A stretch of 64,000 nt of DNA from Neobacillus vireti (GCF_001026695.1 NZ_LDNB01000002.1:476741-540740), one strand, 5' to 3'. Positions 1 through 10,972 are shown, numbered from the stretch's first letter. Program-made: numbers and translations. Notes: generated from the sequence alone by a model not told the origin.

Positions 1-48
1 CCCCGCGCGAAGCGCCTGGAATGGAAATCAACATTCTCTTTTAACACA
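1..48. repeat. Right end of a palindromic intergenic repeat (family 1), cut by the window edge
   Basis: The first 48 bases match the right end of the complete element at 53041-53185: a GC-rich part with GCGAAGC, then CCTGGA, GGAAATCAACATT and finally ACACAGC. The left part lies outside the window. Elements of this kind are common between genes in Bacillus chromosomes. It ends about 30 bases before the dprA start codon. Confidence 0.75.
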
Positions 49-77
49 GCCTAACTATTAAGGAGGAATCGTTTAAG

Positions 78-965
78 ATGGATGACTTTAAAGAAAAACT
101 GATTCATTTGCTTCATTACCCAAATATCTCCTGGAATACTGTTTTTCAAATGTTAAAAAATGACCCGACACTTCAGTCCTTGTACCGGCACCAAACCCAA
201 ACGCCGCAGCAGATTTCCTTGTTTTCACCGACTAACCGCGAAAGCTCCTTTGCCAAATCTTCCATTATATCTCTTCATCCTGAAATAATTCACGAACAAA
301 TTCGCCAATATGAGACCAATGATATTACGGTCATTACGATTATCGATAAGGAATACCCTCGATATTTAAAAGAAATCTATCAGCCGCCCTGGGCTTTGTT
401 TGTGAAGGGAGATCTATCTTTACTTGAGAGAGAACCAAAACTTGCCGTGGTAGGTTCACGGCAGGCGACACCATATGGAAAAAATGCTATTAGGTTAATC
501 TTCCCCGAATTAATTGACAATGGTGTGCTCATTGTCAGCGGTTTAGCAAAAGGGATTGATGCGCTAGCGCATGAATACGCAATAAAAAATGGCGGGAAAA
601 CAATCGCAGTTATTGCTGGGGGTTTATATCATATTTACCCAAAAGAAAATATGGGACTCGCATTAGAAATGATGAAAACACAACTTGTCGTCTCGGAATA
701 TCCACCAGACACCAAACCGCTCAGATGGCATTTCCCAGCACGGAATCGTATCATTAGCGGTCTATCCAATGGGACGTTTATTATAGAAGCAAAACGAAAA
801 AGCGGATCACTGATAACGGCAAATTATGCGGTTAACGAGGGACGAGATGTGTTTTCGCTGCCTGGGAGCATATTTAATCCTTATTCCATTGGAGCTAACG
901 AATTGATTCAACATGGGGCTAAACTAGTGACCAGTGCAAAAGATATTCTAGAAGAAATCAGGTAA
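78..965 (+). CDS. dprA: DNA-processing protein DprA (Smf)
   Basis: A cytoplasmic protein that binds incoming single-stranded DNA during natural transformation and loads RecA on it. The 295-residue product is near the usual Bacillus length. It carries the Rossmann-type DprA signature: VVGSRQATPYGK near residues 124-135, SGLAKGIDALAH at 154-165 and FPARNRIISGLS at 219-230. The start follows a strong AAGGAGG site. A position just before topA is the usual Bacillus order. A palindromic repeat ends about 30 bases upstream, so the native promoter must lie further left, outside the window, or within the repeat junction. No terminator is obvious after the stop. Confidence 0.95.
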   Translation: MDDFKEKLIHLLHYPNISWNTVFQMLKNDPTLQSLYRHQTQTPQQISLFSPTNRESSFAKSSIISLHPEIIHEQIRQYETNDITVITIIDKEYPRYLKEIYQPPWALFVKGDLSLLEREPKLAVVGSRQATPYGKNAIRLIFPELIDNGVLIVSGLAKGIDALAHEYAIKNGGKTIAVIAGGLYHIYPKENMGLALEMMKTQLVVSEYPPDTKPLRWHFPARNRIISGLSNGTFIIEAKRKSGSLITANYAVNEGRDVFSLPGSIFNPYSIGANELIQHGAKLVTSAKDILEEIR

Positions 966-1303
966 ACGGAAAATTAACTAGTAATCTTTAAAATAAATTA
1001 GCAAATTTAGCAGGTTTTTTCTGAATATGTGGAGAAATTAGCTTAAAAAGGTTGCAATAATTTCTAATATGTTATACATTTTCCAACAGATGTTCGAAAA
1101 ATAGAATATATAAAAAATGATTAAATAAACTTGTAATTAACATATATTTTGAAATTTTGGGATAGGCAGTTTTGTAAAGTATTTTCTCCGCTCCAAGTTG
1201 TTATACTGGGATTTAGGAAAACTTATCAATTCGTAAGCATCTTAGAAACGGGATTCGCCGGATTCAAGGCGCTTTAACACTTTCCCTCTTAAGGAGGATT
1301 TAA
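966..1303 (+). promoter_or_regulatory. dprA-topA intergenic region with a likely topA promoter
   Basis: These 338 bases hold no convincing gene. An extended -10 element (TG-N-TATACT) lies at 1199-1207, about 97 bases before topA; I see no good -35. The leader after it has a small CGCC/GGCG hairpin around 1256-1272 containing AAGGCGCT, a string also seen in family 2 repeats. A full AAGGAGG ribosome site precedes topA. The rest is AT-rich without visible structure. Confidence 0.5.
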
Positions 1304-3382
1304 ATGGCAGATTTTCTTGTAATCGTCGAATCGCCAGCAAAAGCGAAAACGATTGAACGATATTTAGGAAATAAATATAAAGTTAAGGCATCAATGGGGC
1401 ATGTTCGCGATTTGCCGCGGAGCCAAATGGGTGTCGATGTCGAAAATAACTTTGAACCAAAATATATAACCATTCGTGGTAAGGGTCCAGTACTAAAGGA
1501 ATTAAAAACAGCAGCTAAGAAGGCCAAGAAAATATATCTTGCAGCTGACCCGGATCGTGAGGGGGAAGCAATTGCCTGGCATTTAGCACATAGTTTAGAT
1601 GTTGATATTACATCTGACTGCCGGGTAGTTTTCAATGAAATTACTAAAGATGCGATAAAAGAATCCTTTAAGCATCCCCGCCCGATTAATATGGATCTAG
1701 TTGATGCCCAGCAGGCGCGCAGGATTCTCGACCGTCTAGTTGGCTATAATATCAGCCCCTTACTTTGGAAAAAGGTGAAAAAAGGGCTGAGTGCAGGAAG
1801 GGTTCAATCTGTAGCGGTGCGTCTGATTATCGACAGAGAAAAAGAAATAAAAGCTTTTACTCCAGAGGAGTATTGGACGATTGAAGGCGAATTTTTAAAA
1901 GGGAATGATCAATTTAATGCAGTTTTTCATTCTTTAGCCGGCCAAGAAAAAGCTGAGCTTAAATCCGAGCAGGATGTTCAGGCGATTCTTAAGGAACTGG
2001 ATGACAACAAGTTCAAGGTCATCTCAGTGACAAAAAAAGAACGAAGAAGAAACCCCGCTCCGCCATTTATTACTTCTTCCTTGCAGCAGGAAGCAGCAAG
2101 AAAGCTTAACTTCCGTGCTAAGAAAACGATGATGCTTGCTCAGCAGCTTTACGAAGGAATTGAATTAGGAAAAGAAGGAACAGTCGGTCTCATTACCTAT
2201 ATGAGAACAGATTCGACCCGCATTTCTGAAATTGCGCAAGCAGAGGCAGCTGAATATATACAAGCAGAATATGGTGAAAATTATTTAAAAAATGATCAAA
2301 GGAAAGAAAAAAAACAAGTAAAAACTCAAGATGCCCATGAGGCGATTCGACCAACGAGCACGTTAAGAGACCCGAATAGTTTGAAGGCATTTCTTTCTAG
2401 AGATCAATTTCGTTTATACAAATTAATTTGGGAGCGTTTCTTGGCGAGTCAAATGGCCCAAGCAATCATGGATACGATGAGTGTGGACTTGCAGAATGGA
2501 AATGTACAATTCCGAGCTACCGGGTCTAAAATCAAGTTTCCTGGTTTTATGAAGCTTTATGTTGAGGGCACAGATGACCAAGTAGATGGCCCAGATAAAA
2601 TGCTTCCGGATCTCAAAGAAGGAGATGAAGTGTTTCAAAAGGATATTGATCCTAAGCAGCACTTCACGCAGCCGCCACCGCGGTATACGGAAGCACGACT
2701 TGTAAAGGCGCTCGAAGAATTGGGGATTGGCCGCCCGTCGACATATGCGCCAACATTGGATACAATTCAGAAGCGGGGCTATGTTGCCCTAGATAATAAA
2801 CGGTTTGTACCTACTGAACTAGGGGAAATCATTCATGAAGTGATGGTAGAATTTTTCCCGGAAATCATAAATGTGGAATTTACAGCGAGAATGGAAAAGG
2901 GATTAGACCACGTTGAAGATGGAAAAATGACCTGGATAAAAGTCATAGATGCATTTTACCAGGAGTTCGAGACAAATTTAAAAATAGCAGAAAAGGAAAT
3001 GGAAAAAATAGAAATAAAAGATGAACCGGCCGGTGAGGATTGTGAAAACTGTGGCAGTCCAATGGTGTTTAAAATGGGCCGCTACGGAAAATTCATGGCT
3101 TGCAGCAATTTCCCTGATTGCCGCAATACAAAACCGATCGTCAAGGAAATTGGTGTTACCTGTCCTACATGTAAGGAAGGACAAATTATCGAACGTAAAA
3201 GTAAGAAAAAAAGGCTATTCTATGGCTGCACCAGATATCCGGAATGTGAGTTTATCTCATGGGATAAACCATTACCTCGCCCCTGTCCAAAATGTGAAGG
3301 GCTGCTAGTTGAAAAGAAATTAAAAAAAGGTGTTCAGGTCCAATGTTCGAATTGTGATTACAAGGAAGAGCAGCAAAGCTAA
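1304..3382 (+). CDS. topA: DNA topoisomerase I
   Basis: Type IA topoisomerase that relaxes negative supercoils through a transient 5' phosphotyrosine link. The 692-residue length fits the Bacillus enzyme. The Toprim domain is visible at the N-terminus: Glu in VESPAKAK (residue 9) and DPDREGE at 82-88. The catalytic tyrosine is Tyr299 in [10 protein letters not shown]. The C-terminal part carries three four-cysteine zinc ribbons, beginning CENCGSP, CPTCKEG and CPKCEG. The gene stands alone, between the topA leader promoter and a terminator overlapping the stop codon. Confidence 0.97.
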   Translation: MADFLVIVESPAKAKTIERYLGNKYKVKASMGHVRDLPRSQMGVDVENNFEPKYITIRGKGPVLKELKTAAKKAKKIYLAADPDREGEAIAWHLAHSLDVDITSDCRVVFNEITKDAIKESFKHPRPINMDLVDAQQARRILDRLVGYNISPLLWKKVKKGLSAGRVQSVAVRLIIDREKEIKAFTPEEYWTIEGEFLKGNDQFNAVFHSLAGQEKAELKSEQDVQAILKELDDNKFKVISVTKKERRRNPAPPFITSSLQQEAARKLNFRAKKTMMLAQQLYEGIELGKEGTVGLITYMRTDSTRISEIAQAEAAEYIQAEYGENYLKNDQRKEKKQVKTQDAHEAIRPTSTLRDPNSLKAFLSRDQFRLYKLIWERFLASQMAQAIMDTMSVDLQNGNVQFRATGSKIKFPGFMKLYVEGTDDQVDGPDKMLPDLKEGDEVFQKDIDPKQHFTQPPPRYTEARLVKALEELGIGRPSTYAPTLDTIQKRGYVALDNKRFVPTELGEIIHEVMVEFFPEIINVEFTARMEKGLDHVEDGKMTWIKVIDAFYQEFETNLKIAEKEMEKIEIKDEPAGEDCENCGSPMVFKMGRYGKFMACSNFPDCRNTKPIVKEIGVTCPTCKEGQIIERKSKKKRLFYGCTRYPECEFISWDKPLPRPCPKCEGLLVEKKLKKGVQVQCSNCDYKEEQQS

Positions 3383-3411
3383 GAGTGGGAAAGTTCCACT
3401 CTTTTTTATTT
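3381..3411 (+). terminator. topA terminator
   Basis: The inverted repeat AGAGTGG/CCACTCT has a 9-base loop and is followed by a T run. It starts at the topA stop codon. Confidence 0.85.
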
Positions 3412-3556
3412 TTGTAAGTATTTAAAACTTTTTTCTTTTTCATCCGTATAGTACAATGCTAGATGGACTTAAATGTGGGAAAGATATATAAATAGTACTA
3501 TTCTATTCAAAATATTACTTAACCAATGTTTATGGAAGAATTTCAGGAGGTATAAC

Positions 3557-4858
3557 ATGAAAGAAATAAACGTAGTTGGTGCCGGATTGGCGGGAAGTGA
3601 GGCGGCATGGCAAATTGCCAAACGCGGCATTAAGGTACGCCTTTATGAGATGCGTCCAGTAAAGCAGACACCAGCGCACCATACAGATAAATTTGCAGAA
3701 TTGGTTTGCAGTAATTCACTCAGGGCCAATACATTGACAAATGCCGTTGGCGTCTTAAAAGAAGAAATGAGAAAGCTTGATTCCGTGATTATAGCTGCGG
3801 CTGACGAGTGTTCCGTTCCTGCAGGCGGTGCATTGGCAGTTGACCGTCATGAATTCGCTGCAAAAGTTACCGAACTGGTCAAAAACCATGAGAACGTTAC
3901 CGTCGTTAACGAGGAAGTAGTCGAAATTCCTGAAGGTCCTACTGTGATTGCAACAGGACCACTAACAAGTCCGCACCTCTCGGAACAGTTGAAAAGCTTA
4001 ACGGGCGAGGAATACCTTTATTTTTATGATGCTGCAGCACCGATTCTGGAAAAAGAAAGTATCAACATGGATAAGGTTTATTTGAAATCCCGCTATGATA
4101 AGGGCGATGCAGCCTATTTAAACTGTCCAATGACGGAAGAGGAGTTTAATCGTTTTTATGAAGCCCTTACTCAAGCAGAGACAGTGCCATTAAAGGAATT
4201 TGAAAAGGAAATCTTTTTCGAAGGCTGTATGCCAATTGAGGTAATGGCAGCAAGAGGGCGAAAGACGATGTTATTTGGACCATTAAAACCGGTTGGTTTA
4301 GAGGATCCGAAAACCGGAAAAAGGCCATTTGCAGTTATACAGCTCCGTCAAGATGATGCAGCTGGAACTCTATTTAATATTGTCGGATTTCAGACACATT
4401 TAAAGTGGGGTGCACAAAAAGAAGTTATTCAGTTAATCCCCGGTCTTGAAAATGCAGAAATTATTCGCTATGGTGTTATGCACCGCAATACCTTTATTAA
4501 TTCACCAAAGGTACTGGAAGCAACTTATCAATTCAAAAACCGTGAAGATTTATTCTTCGCTGGTCAAATGACCGGTGTTGAGGGATATGTCGAATCGGCG
4601 GCTAGCGGATTAATTGCGGGCATCAATGCCTCCCGATTGGTTCAAGGGATGGACCCTGTTATCTTTCCCGCTGAAACCGCTATTGGCAGCATGGCGCGTT
4701 ATATCACCACGGCCAATCCTGGTAATTTCCAGCCGATGAACGCAAATTTCGGATTATTCCCAGAATTGCCAGAAAGAATTAAAGGGAAACAGGAAAGAAA
4801 CTTAAAGCATGCAAACCGTGCCTTGGAAACAATTCAGAACTTTGTGAAATTTTTGTAA
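3557..4858 (+). CDS. trmFO: Methylenetetrahydrofolate-tRNA-(uracil-5-)-methyltransferase TrmFO
   Basis: Folate- and FAD-dependent enzyme that methylates U54 of tRNA to ribothymidine. The 433-residue product starts with the dinucleotide-binding motif [13 protein letters not shown]. Two cysteines known as functional in the family sit in [10 protein letters not shown] and [11 protein letters not shown] chose the ATG after AGGAGG at 3545-3550; the frame is open 28 codons upstream, but that stretch has no family similarity. topA-trmFO-xerC-hslVU-codY is the standard Bacillus order, and here xerC, the next gene, has decayed. Confidence 0.95.
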   Translation: MKEINVVGAGLAGSEAAWQIAKRGIKVRLYEMRPVKQTPAHHTDKFAELVCSNSLRANTLTNAVGVLKEEMRKLDSVIIAAADECSVPAGGALAVDRHEFAAKVTELVKNHENVTVVNEEVVEIPEGPTVIATGPLTSPHLSEQLKSLTGEEYLYFYDAAAPILEKESINMDKVYLKSRYDKGDAAYLNCPMTEEEFNRFYEALTQAETVPLKEFEKEIFFEGCMPIEVMAARGRKTMLFGPLKPVGLEDPKTGKRPFAVIQLRQDDAAGTLFNIVGFQTHLKWGAQKEVIQLIPGLENAEIIRYGVMHRNTFINSPKVLEATYQFKNREDLFFAGQMTGVEGYVESAASGLIAGINASRLVQGMDPVIFPAETAIGSMARYITTANPGNFQPMNANFGLFPELPERIKGKQERNLKHANRALETIQNFVKFL

Positions 4859-4864
4859 AGTTTG

Positions 4865-4909
4865 TTGCAAGGGCTATCGAAGTATGTTACGATTTAGTAG
4901 CCCTTGCAA
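4865..4909 (+). other. 12-bp inverted repeat after trmFO
   Basis: Perfect arms TTGCAAGGGCTA and TAGCCCTTGCAA enclose a 21-base loop, 6 bases after the trmFO stop codon. No T run follows, so this may be a weak terminator, an mRNA-stabilising 3' end or an attenuator before the former xerC. Confidence 0.6.
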
Positions 4910-4919
4910 AGAAAATATT

Positions 4920-5175
4920 ATGATAAATGTGAATGTTTTTTTAACTTTATTTATAGTGTATTTACAAACGGAGAGTAATTACGCAGAATATAAAATTGAA
5001 CATTCCCAACATGCTATCAGTATTTTCCTACTTTCCTTGGATGAACCACGAATATTAGGTGAAAAACGTATAGTGTAAATCATCTGAGGGTATAAATGAA
5101 TACAGTTTCCATAACAAATGTCCTAGAATTATTCTTTTGTTACATATCAGATCAAGACGCAAAAGGAAAATACTC
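4920..5175 (+). pseudogene. xerC: Decayed remnant of tyrosine recombinase xerC (codV)
   Basis: Translation from the ATG at 4920 gives 52 residues before a TAA at 5076-5078. They include FLTLFIVYLQTESNYAEYKI and a following segment QHAISIFLLSLDEPRI. From memory this resembles the N-terminal SAM-like domain of Bacillus XerC/CodV (FVKLFVEYLQIEKNYSQYTI). About 230 further codons, including the whole catalytic domain (R-H-x-x-R, Tyr), are missing. Bases 5141-5175 (TACATATCAGATCAAGACGC and on) could be the eroded YMSHHPRA C-terminal end with small deletions, but that is speculative. The position between trmFO and hslV is exactly where xerC lies in relatives. The remnant suggests an internal deletion followed by drift. 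A genuine short gene is less likely. Confidence 0.7.
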
Positions 5176-5194
5176 CAAAAGGAGGGCTAGCTAA

Positions 5195-5737
5195 ATGGGC
5201 CAATTTCATGCAACAACTATATTTGCAATCCATCATAATGGGGAATGCTCCATGTCTGGTGATGGTCAAGTTACATTTGGCAATGCTGTAGTGATGAAGC
5301 ACACAGCAAAAAAGGTTAGAAAGATATTTAATGGTAAGGTACTGGCAGGATTTGCCGGTTCTGTTGCTGATGCGTTCACCCTCTTTGAACTTTTTGAAGG
5401 AAAATTAGAGGAGTATAATGGCAATCTTCAAAGAGCAGCGGTTGAGCTTGCGAAGGAGTGGAGAAACGATAAAATCCTAAGAAAGTTGGAAGCAATGTTA
5501 ATAGTCATGAATAAGGACTATTTGCTGCTTGTATCCGGCACTGGTGAAGTTATCGAACCTGACGATGGAATTCTCGCAATTGGCTCAGGGGGAAATTATG
5601 CATTAGCTGCAGGTCGCTCGCTGAAAAAATATTCAGGAGAACATTTATCTGCGAAAGAAATAGCGAAAGCTTCTTTAGAAATAGCTGCTGAAATTTGTGT
5701 ATACACGAACCACAATATCATCGTGGAAGAGCTATAA
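5195..5737 (+). CDS. hslV: ATP-dependent protease peptidase subunit HslV (ClpQ)
   Basis: Proteasome-like peptidase that forms a two-ring dodecamer and degrades proteins fed by HslU. At 180 residues it is full length for Bacillus. The N-terminus reads [12 protein letters not shown], followed by the conserved SGDGQVTFG and [16 protein letters not shown]. In E. coli the mature enzyme starts at the first Thr of TTI. In B. subtilis ClpQ the extended N-terminus begins with a catalytic Ser after Met removal. Here residue 2 is Gly, so either the first six residues are cleaved to expose Thr7 or activity differs. A strong AAAGGAGGG site precedes the start, and hslU follows 20 bases later. Confidence 0.96.
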   Translation: MGQFHATTIFAIHHNGECSMSGDGQVTFGNAVVMKHTAKKVRKIFNGKVLAGFAGSVADAFTLFELFEGKLEEYNGNLQRAAVELAKEWRNDKILRKLEAMLIVMNKDYLLLVSGTGEVIEPDDGILAIGSGGNYALAAGRSLKKYSGEHLSAKEIAKASLEIAAEICVYTNHNIIVEEL

Positions 5738-5757
5738 CGGGAAGGAGATTAATATCT

Positions 5758-7161
5758 ATGGGAAGTACAACAAATTTAACCCCCCGCCAAATTGTAGAAA
5801 AGCTTGACCAGTATATTATTGGACAGAAGGATGCGAAGAAGGCGGTTGCGGTAGCATTAAGGAACCGATATCGGAGAGGCTTATTGAATGATAAGCTTAG
5901 GGAAGAAATAATTCCAAAGAATATTTTGATGATTGGACCAACCGGTGTTGGAAAAACAGAAATTGCTAGAAGGATTGCCAAGCTTGTCGGTGCCCCGTTT
6001 ATTAAGGTAGAAGCCACTAAATTCACAGAAGTTGGTTATGTTGGCCGTGATGTTGAATCAATGGTTAGAGATCTTGCGGAAACATCTGTTCGTTTAGTAA
6101 AAGAGGATCGAATGCAGAGTGTAAAAGAACGTGCTGAGGCAAATGCCAACGGCAGGCTTGTAGATTTACTCGTTCCTACAGCAAAAAAAGCAGCCAACTA
6201 TAAAAATCCGCTGGAGATGCTGTTTGGGGGAGGAAATTCCACTTCAGAGCAAGAGACACATCAGGAAGATTACTCGGTTCAGGAAAAACGGAAGATTGTC
6301 AAAGAGAAATTGGCTCTAGGTGAATTAGAGGATGAAATTGTAACGGTAGAAGTCGAGGAGCAAGCTCCATCAATGTTTGATATGCTCCAGGGCTCAGGAA
6401 TTGAGCAAATGGGCATGAATATGCAGGATGCGCTTAGCAGTTTTATGCCAAAAAAACGCAAAAAGAGAAAATTAACTGTTCGTGAAGCAAGAAAGGTTTT
6501 AACTAGTGAAGAAGCTGCAAAGCTCATTGATATGGATGAAGTAACCTCGGAAGCCATTTATCGTGCTGAACAGACAGGAATCATTTTTATTGATGAAATT
6601 GATAAAATTGCCAGTAAAAATTCTGGCGGCTCCTCTGCCGATGTATCAAGAGAAGGTGTTCAAAGGGATATTCTTCCAGTTGTTGAAGGTTCAACAGTCG
6701 TTACAAAATATGGTTCAATTAAAACGGATCATATTCTATTTATCGCAGCAGGGGCATTTCATATGGCAAAACCGTCTGATTTAATTCCTGAACTTCAAGG
6801 GCGTTTTCCAATTCGCGTGGAATTAACGAAGCTGACTGTTGATGATTTCTTTAGAATCTTGATTGAACCGGATAATGCCTTAATTAAGCAATACCAAGCA
6901 TTATTGGAAACAGAAGGTATACAAATTGAATTTTCTGACGATGCTATTCGTAGAATCGCTGAAGTAGCATTCGAAGTGAATCAAAATACAGATAATATTG
7001 GTGCAAGACGTCTTCATACGATATTAGAGAAGCTTTTAGAAGACTTGTCTTTTGAAGCTCCTGATATTTCATTGGCGAAAGTCGCAATTACACCACAGTA
7101 TGTAGATGATAAGCTTGGTGCTATTTCTAAAAATAAAGATTTAAGCCAATTCATCCTTTAG
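5758..7161 (+). CDS. hslU: ATP-dependent protease ATPase subunit HslU (ClpY)
   Basis: AAA+ unfoldase that caps HslV and threads substrates into it. The 467-residue product begins with the family N-terminus [20 protein letters not shown]. It has Walker [10 protein letters not shown], the pore motif GYVGRD, a variable I domain (about residues 110-245, rich in charge and Met) and Walker [10 protein letters not shown]. The ATG at 5758 follows GAAGGAGA; a 21-codon upstream extension overlapping hslV has no family similarity. It is co-transcribed with hslV. Confidence 0.97.
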   Translation: MGSTTNLTPRQIVEKLDQYIIGQKDAKKAVAVALRNRYRRGLLNDKLREEIIPKNILMIGPTGVGKTEIARRIAKLVGAPFIKVEATKFTEVGYVGRDVESMVRDLAETSVRLVKEDRMQSVKERAEANANGRLVDLLVPTAKKAANYKNPLEMLFGGGNSTSEQETHQEDYSVQEKRKIVKEKLALGELEDEIVTVEVEEQAPSMFDMLQGSGIEQMGMNMQDALSSFMPKKRKKRKLTVREARKVLTSEEAAKLIDMDEVTSEAIYRAEQTGIIFIDEIDKIASKNSGGSSADVSREGVQRDILPVVEGSTVVTKYGSIKTDHILFIAAGAFHMAKPSDLIPELQGRFPIRVELTKLTVDDFFRILIEPDNALIKQYQALLETEGIQIEFSDDAIRRIAEVAFEVNQNTDNIGARRLHTILEKLLEDLSFEAPDISLAKVAITPQYVDDKLGAISKNKDLSQFIL

Positions 7162-7275
7162 GAACAGGACTCCATCACCTGATTATATGGTAGGAAGTTC
7201 GAAGCATATATAGCTATTACATCAAAAAACAATAAATTTAATAATGGTTTTAGTCAATTAGGAGGAAGAAACACG

Positions 7276-8055
7276 ATGGATTTACTTTCAAAAACGAGAA
7301 AAATTAATGTATTATTGCAAAAAGCCGCTGGAAAACCTGTTAACTTTAAGGAAATGTCAGAGACCTTAAGTGAGACGATTGAAGCGAATGTTTACATTGT
7401 CAGCCGCCGCGGGAAACTTTTAGGCTTTTCTATTTATCAGCAAATTGAAAATGAGCGAATGAAAAAGATGTTCGAGGACCGTCAATTTCCTGAAGAGTAT
7501 ACAAACGGGTTATTTAGTATTCAAGAAACTTCATCAAATCTTGATGTTGAAAGTCAATATACTGCTTTTCCTGTGGAGAACAGAGAGCTTTTCCGTGAGG
7601 GTTGGACAACAATTGTTCCGATTATTGGCGGCGGAGAGCGTCTTGGCACGTTAATCCTTGCAAGGCTGCATGAAAAATTCCAAGACGATGATCTAATTCT
7701 TGGTGAATACGGTGCAACGGTTGTAGGTATGGAAATTTTACGAGAAAAAGCAGAGGAAATTGAAGAAGAAGCTAGAAGCAAAGCGGTAGTTCAAATGGCA
7801 ATCAGTTCATTGTCTTACAGTGAACTTGAAGCGATTGAGCATATTTTTGAAGAACTTAATGGCAGTGAAGGCTTATTGGTTGCTTCAAAAATCGCAGACC
7901 GCGTAGGCATTACCCGTTCAGTCATTGTTAATGCGTTAAGAAAGCTTGAGAGCGCAGGGGTAATTGAATCTCGTTCTCTTGGTATGAAAGGAACATATAT
8001 TAAAGTCTTAAACGATAAGTTTCTAGTAGAACTTGATAAATTACGCTCTAACTAA
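7276..8055 (+). CDS. codY: GTP-sensing transcriptional pleiotropic repressor CodY
   Basis: Global regulator that binds GTP and branched-chain amino acids and represses nutrient-stress genes. At 259 residues it has the standard length. The N-terminal GAF-type ligand domain comes first. The C-terminal winged helix contains [20 protein letters not shown], the recognition region. A strong AGGAGG site precedes the start. In B. subtilis the fla/che operon follows codY, but here a terminator and then rpsB follow. A near-consensus CodY site lies at 44232 in this same window. Confidence 0.97.
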   Translation: MDLLSKTRKINVLLQKAAGKPVNFKEMSETLSETIEANVYIVSRRGKLLGFSIYQQIENERMKKMFEDRQFPEEYTNGLFSIQETSSNLDVESQYTAFPVENRELFREGWTTIVPIIGGGERLGTLILARLHEKFQDDDLILGEYGATVVGMEILREKAEEIEEEARSKAVVQMAISSLSYSELEAIEHIFEELNGSEGLLVASKIADRVGITRSVIVNALRKLESAGVIESRSLGMKGTYIKVLNDKFLVELDKLRSN

Positions 8056-8061
8056 CAAAAT

Positions 8062-8096
8062 AAAAAAATCCTCAGGCATGCCTGGGGATTTTTTTA
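8062..8096 (+). terminator. codY terminator
   Basis: A stem of A-run, ATCCTCAGG paired with CCTGGGGAT, carries a short apical loop and a seven-T tail. It ends the hslVU-codY unit. Confidence 0.9.
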
Positions 8097-8106
8097 TAAG
8101 ATCAAC

Positions 8107-8135
8107 TTGATTGTTTATAGTACATGTGCTATAGT
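8107..8135 (+). promoter_or_regulatory. Sigma-A promoter of rpsB
   Basis: TTGATT and TATAGT are separated by exactly 17 bases, right after the codY terminator. The transcript would have a leader of about 105 bases before rpsB, long enough for autogenous control; I recognise no known S2 leader fold in it. Confidence 0.75.
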
Positions 8136-8171
8136 ATTTCATGGTGTTAATACACACGCTCTTTGATTTAA

Positions 8172-8948
<777 letters not shown>

Positions 8949-8979
8949 GCAAGTCAATTCCAAGTAGTGATTTCAGGGA

Positions 8980-9017
8980 AAGGTGATAAGAGGGAGACCC
9001 TTTATCACCTTTTTTTA
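8980..9017 (+). terminator. rpsB terminator
   Basis: GGTGATAA pairs with TTATCACC around an inner AGGG/CCCT stem, followed by a T7 run. Confidence 0.9.
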
Positions 9018-9021
9018 AAGA

Positions 9022-9130
9022 AAACTTGCCGATTGGCGAGCCGTGAGGCGAAGACAGAGGCTTAGTTGCACTTATGCCGATATGAAGGTTCTATGCTCTT
9101 TCTGCAATTTATTTTCCTATCGGCGAAAGA
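9022..9130 (+). other. Structured element upstream of tsf
   Basis: Between the rpsB terminator and tsf, GCCGAT occurs at 9028-9033 and again at 9076-9081, and its complement ATCGGC at 9119-9124. A TTGCA/TGCAA pair (9066-9070 and about 9103-9107) overlaps the same region, and GCCGATTGGC can form a small local hairpin. The two GCCGAT copies can only pair one at a time with ATCGGC. I do not recognise the element; it may be a leader or an intergenic repeat. Confidence 0.45.
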
Positions 9131-9195
9131 ATAGTTTATCTTAATGTTCATTGGCAAAGATATGAATACATAGAAATTAAAGGAGGAAAAAAATT

Positions 9196-10080
9196 ATGGC
9201 AGTTACTGCGCAAATGGTAAAAGAACTTCGTGAAAAAACGGGTGCGGGTATGATGGATTGTAAAAAGGCACTTACAGAAACAAATGGTGACATGGAAAAA
9301 GCAATTGATTTCTTACGCGAAAAAGGAATCGCTAAAGCTGCTAATAAAGCAGACCGTATTGCGGCTGAAGGATTAACTTCCATTTTAACCGAAGGTAACG
9401 ATGCAGTTATTCTTGAAGTAAACTCTGAAACGGACTTTGTTGCGAAAAACGAAGGTTTCCAAGCACTAGTGAAAGAACTAGCTCAACATCTTATTAAAAA
9501 CAAACCAGCAACAGTTGAAGAAGCTACATCACAAACAATGGAAAACGGTACAGTTGTTGCCGACCATATTAACGCTGCAATTGCCAAAATTGGCGAAAAA
9601 CTTTCACTTCGTCGTTTTGCAGTCCTGTCAAAAACTGATAATGATGCATTTGGCGCTTACCTTCATATGGGTGGACGCATCAGTGTGCTAACAGTTCTTG
9701 AAGGGACTACAGATGCAGATGCTGCTAAAGATATTTCAATGCACATCGCTGCGCTAAGACCAAAATATGTATCTCGTGATCAAGTATCACAAGAAGAAGT
9801 TGAGCGCGAGCGTCAAGTGTTAACTACTCAAGCTCTTAACGAAGGCAAGCCTGAAAATATCGTTGCTAAAATGGTAGAAGGCCGTCTTGGAAAATATTTT
9901 GAAGATGTATGTGTTCTAGACCAAACTTTCGTTAAAAACCCTGATCAAAAAGTGCGTCAATTTGTTGAATCTAAAGGTGCAACTTTACGCGAATTTGTAC
10001 GTTACGAAGTAGGGGAAGGCATCGAGAAGCGCGAAGACAACTTTGCTGAAGAAGTTATGAACCAAGTAAACAAACAATAG
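9196..10080 (+). CDS. tsf: Translation elongation factor Ts
   Basis: Guanine nucleotide exchange factor that regenerates EF-Tu-GTP. At 294 residues it is standard for Bacillus. The N-terminal UBA-like domain contains [19 protein letters not shown], and the core has the [12 protein letters not shown] motif that contacts EF-Tu. An AAAGGAGGAAAAAAATT ribosome site precedes the ATG. It lies in the conserved rpsB-tsf-pyrH-frr cluster but has its own terminator. Confidence 0.98.
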   Translation: MAVTAQMVKELREKTGAGMMDCKKALTETNGDMEKAIDFLREKGIAKAANKADRIAAEGLTSILTEGNDAVILEVNSETDFVAKNEGFQALVKELAQHLIKNKPATVEEATSQTMENGTVVADHINAAIAKIGEKLSLRRFAVLSKTDNDAFGAYLHMGGRISVLTVLEGTTDADAAKDISMHIAALRPKYVSRDQVSQEEVERERQVLTTQALNEGKPENIVAKMVEGRLGKYFEDVCVLDQTFVKNPDQKVRQFVESKGATLREFVRYEVGEGIEKREDNFAEEVMNQVNKQ

Positions 10081-10140
10081 TCAAATATTCTCTAGCTTTA
10101 AAAAGAAATAATAAGGGAATGTTACTGTAATAGGTTTTTG

Positions 10141-10170
10141 AATAGGGGACACGGTGTGTTCCCTATTTTT
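10141..10170 (+). terminator. tsf terminator
   Basis: AATAGGGGACA pairs over 11 bp, with one G-T pair, with TGTTCCCTATT, followed by a short T run. Confidence 0.75.
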
Positions 10171-10188
10171 AAGATAAATTTTAGTATC

Positions 10189-10222
10189 GAGCTCCAGCGC
10201 CTGACCAAGGCGCTTGCGCTTT
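10189..10222. repeat. Fragment of family 2 palindromic repeat
   Basis: GAGCTCCAGCGCC and AAGGCGCTTGCGCTT are the two ends of a common Bacillus intergenic repeat with the middle missing. They resemble the ends of the elements at 28339 and 38802. It ends 25 bases before the pyrH start. Confidence 0.6.
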
Positions 10223-10246
10223 AAAAATATACATATGGAGGTTTAT

Positions 10247-10972
10247 ATGGGCGGTCCTAAGTACAAACGCGTGGTTTTAAAATTGAGCGGGGAAGCACTT
10301 GCAGGTGAATCGAGCTTTGGAATTAAACCTTCTGTCATCAAATCGATTGCGATTCAAGTAAAGGAACTAGCAGAGCTCGGAGTTGAAGTTGCAGTCGTTG
10401 TTGGCGGCGGCAACATTTGGCGCGGGAAAATCGGCAGTGAAATGGGTATGGATAGGGCAACTGCCGATTATATGGGCATGCTTGCAACGGTCATGAATTC
10501 TTTAGCACTTCAGGATAGCTTGGAGCATTTAGGAATTGAATCCCGGGTGCAAACATCGATTGAAATGCGCCAGGTTGCGGAGCCTTACATCAGACGTCGT
10601 GCCATTAGACATCTAGAAAAAAAGCGAGTTGTCATTTTTGCGGCCGGTACAGGTAATCCATATTTTTCTACAGATACAACGGCTGCTTTAAGAGCAGCAG
10701 AAATTGATGCGGAAGTCATTTTAATGGCGAAAAACAATGTGGATGGGGTCTATTCTGCCGACCCGCGGGTTGATGAAAATGCTACGAAATACGAAGATCT
10801 ATCATTCCTGGATGTTCTTAAGGAAGGCTTAGCGGTCATGGATTCAACTGCTTCTTCCTTATGTATGGATAATGATATCCCGCTTATTGTTTTCTCAATT
10901 ATGGAACACGGAAATATTAAAAAAGCCGTAATGGGTGAAAAAATTGGAACTATCGTTAGGGGGAAAAAATAA
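10247..10972 (+). CDS. pyrH: Uridylate kinase (UMP kinase)
   Basis: Phosphorylates UMP to UDP with ATP in pyrimidine nucleotide synthesis; a hexameric amino-acid-kinase-fold enzyme. The 241 residues show [14 protein letters not shown] at the N-terminus, [28 protein letters not shown] and the C-terminal TIVRGK. The ATG at 10247 follows TGGAGG and matches the family start; the open frame upstream includes repeat-derived sequence. The stop and the frr start overlap as TAATG, which indicates translational coupling. Confidence 0.97.
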   Translation: MGGPKYKRVVLKLSGEALAGESSFGIKPSVIKSIAIQVKELAELGVEVAVVVGGGNIWRGKIGSEMGMDRATADYMGMLATVMNSLALQDSLEHLGIESRVQTSIEMRQVAEPYIRRRAIRHLEKKRVVIFAAGTGNPYFSTDTTAALRAAEIDAEVILMAKNNVDGVYSADPRVDENATKYEDLSFLDVLKEGLAVMDSTASSLCMDNDIPLIVFSIMEHGNIKKAVMGEKIGTIVRGKK

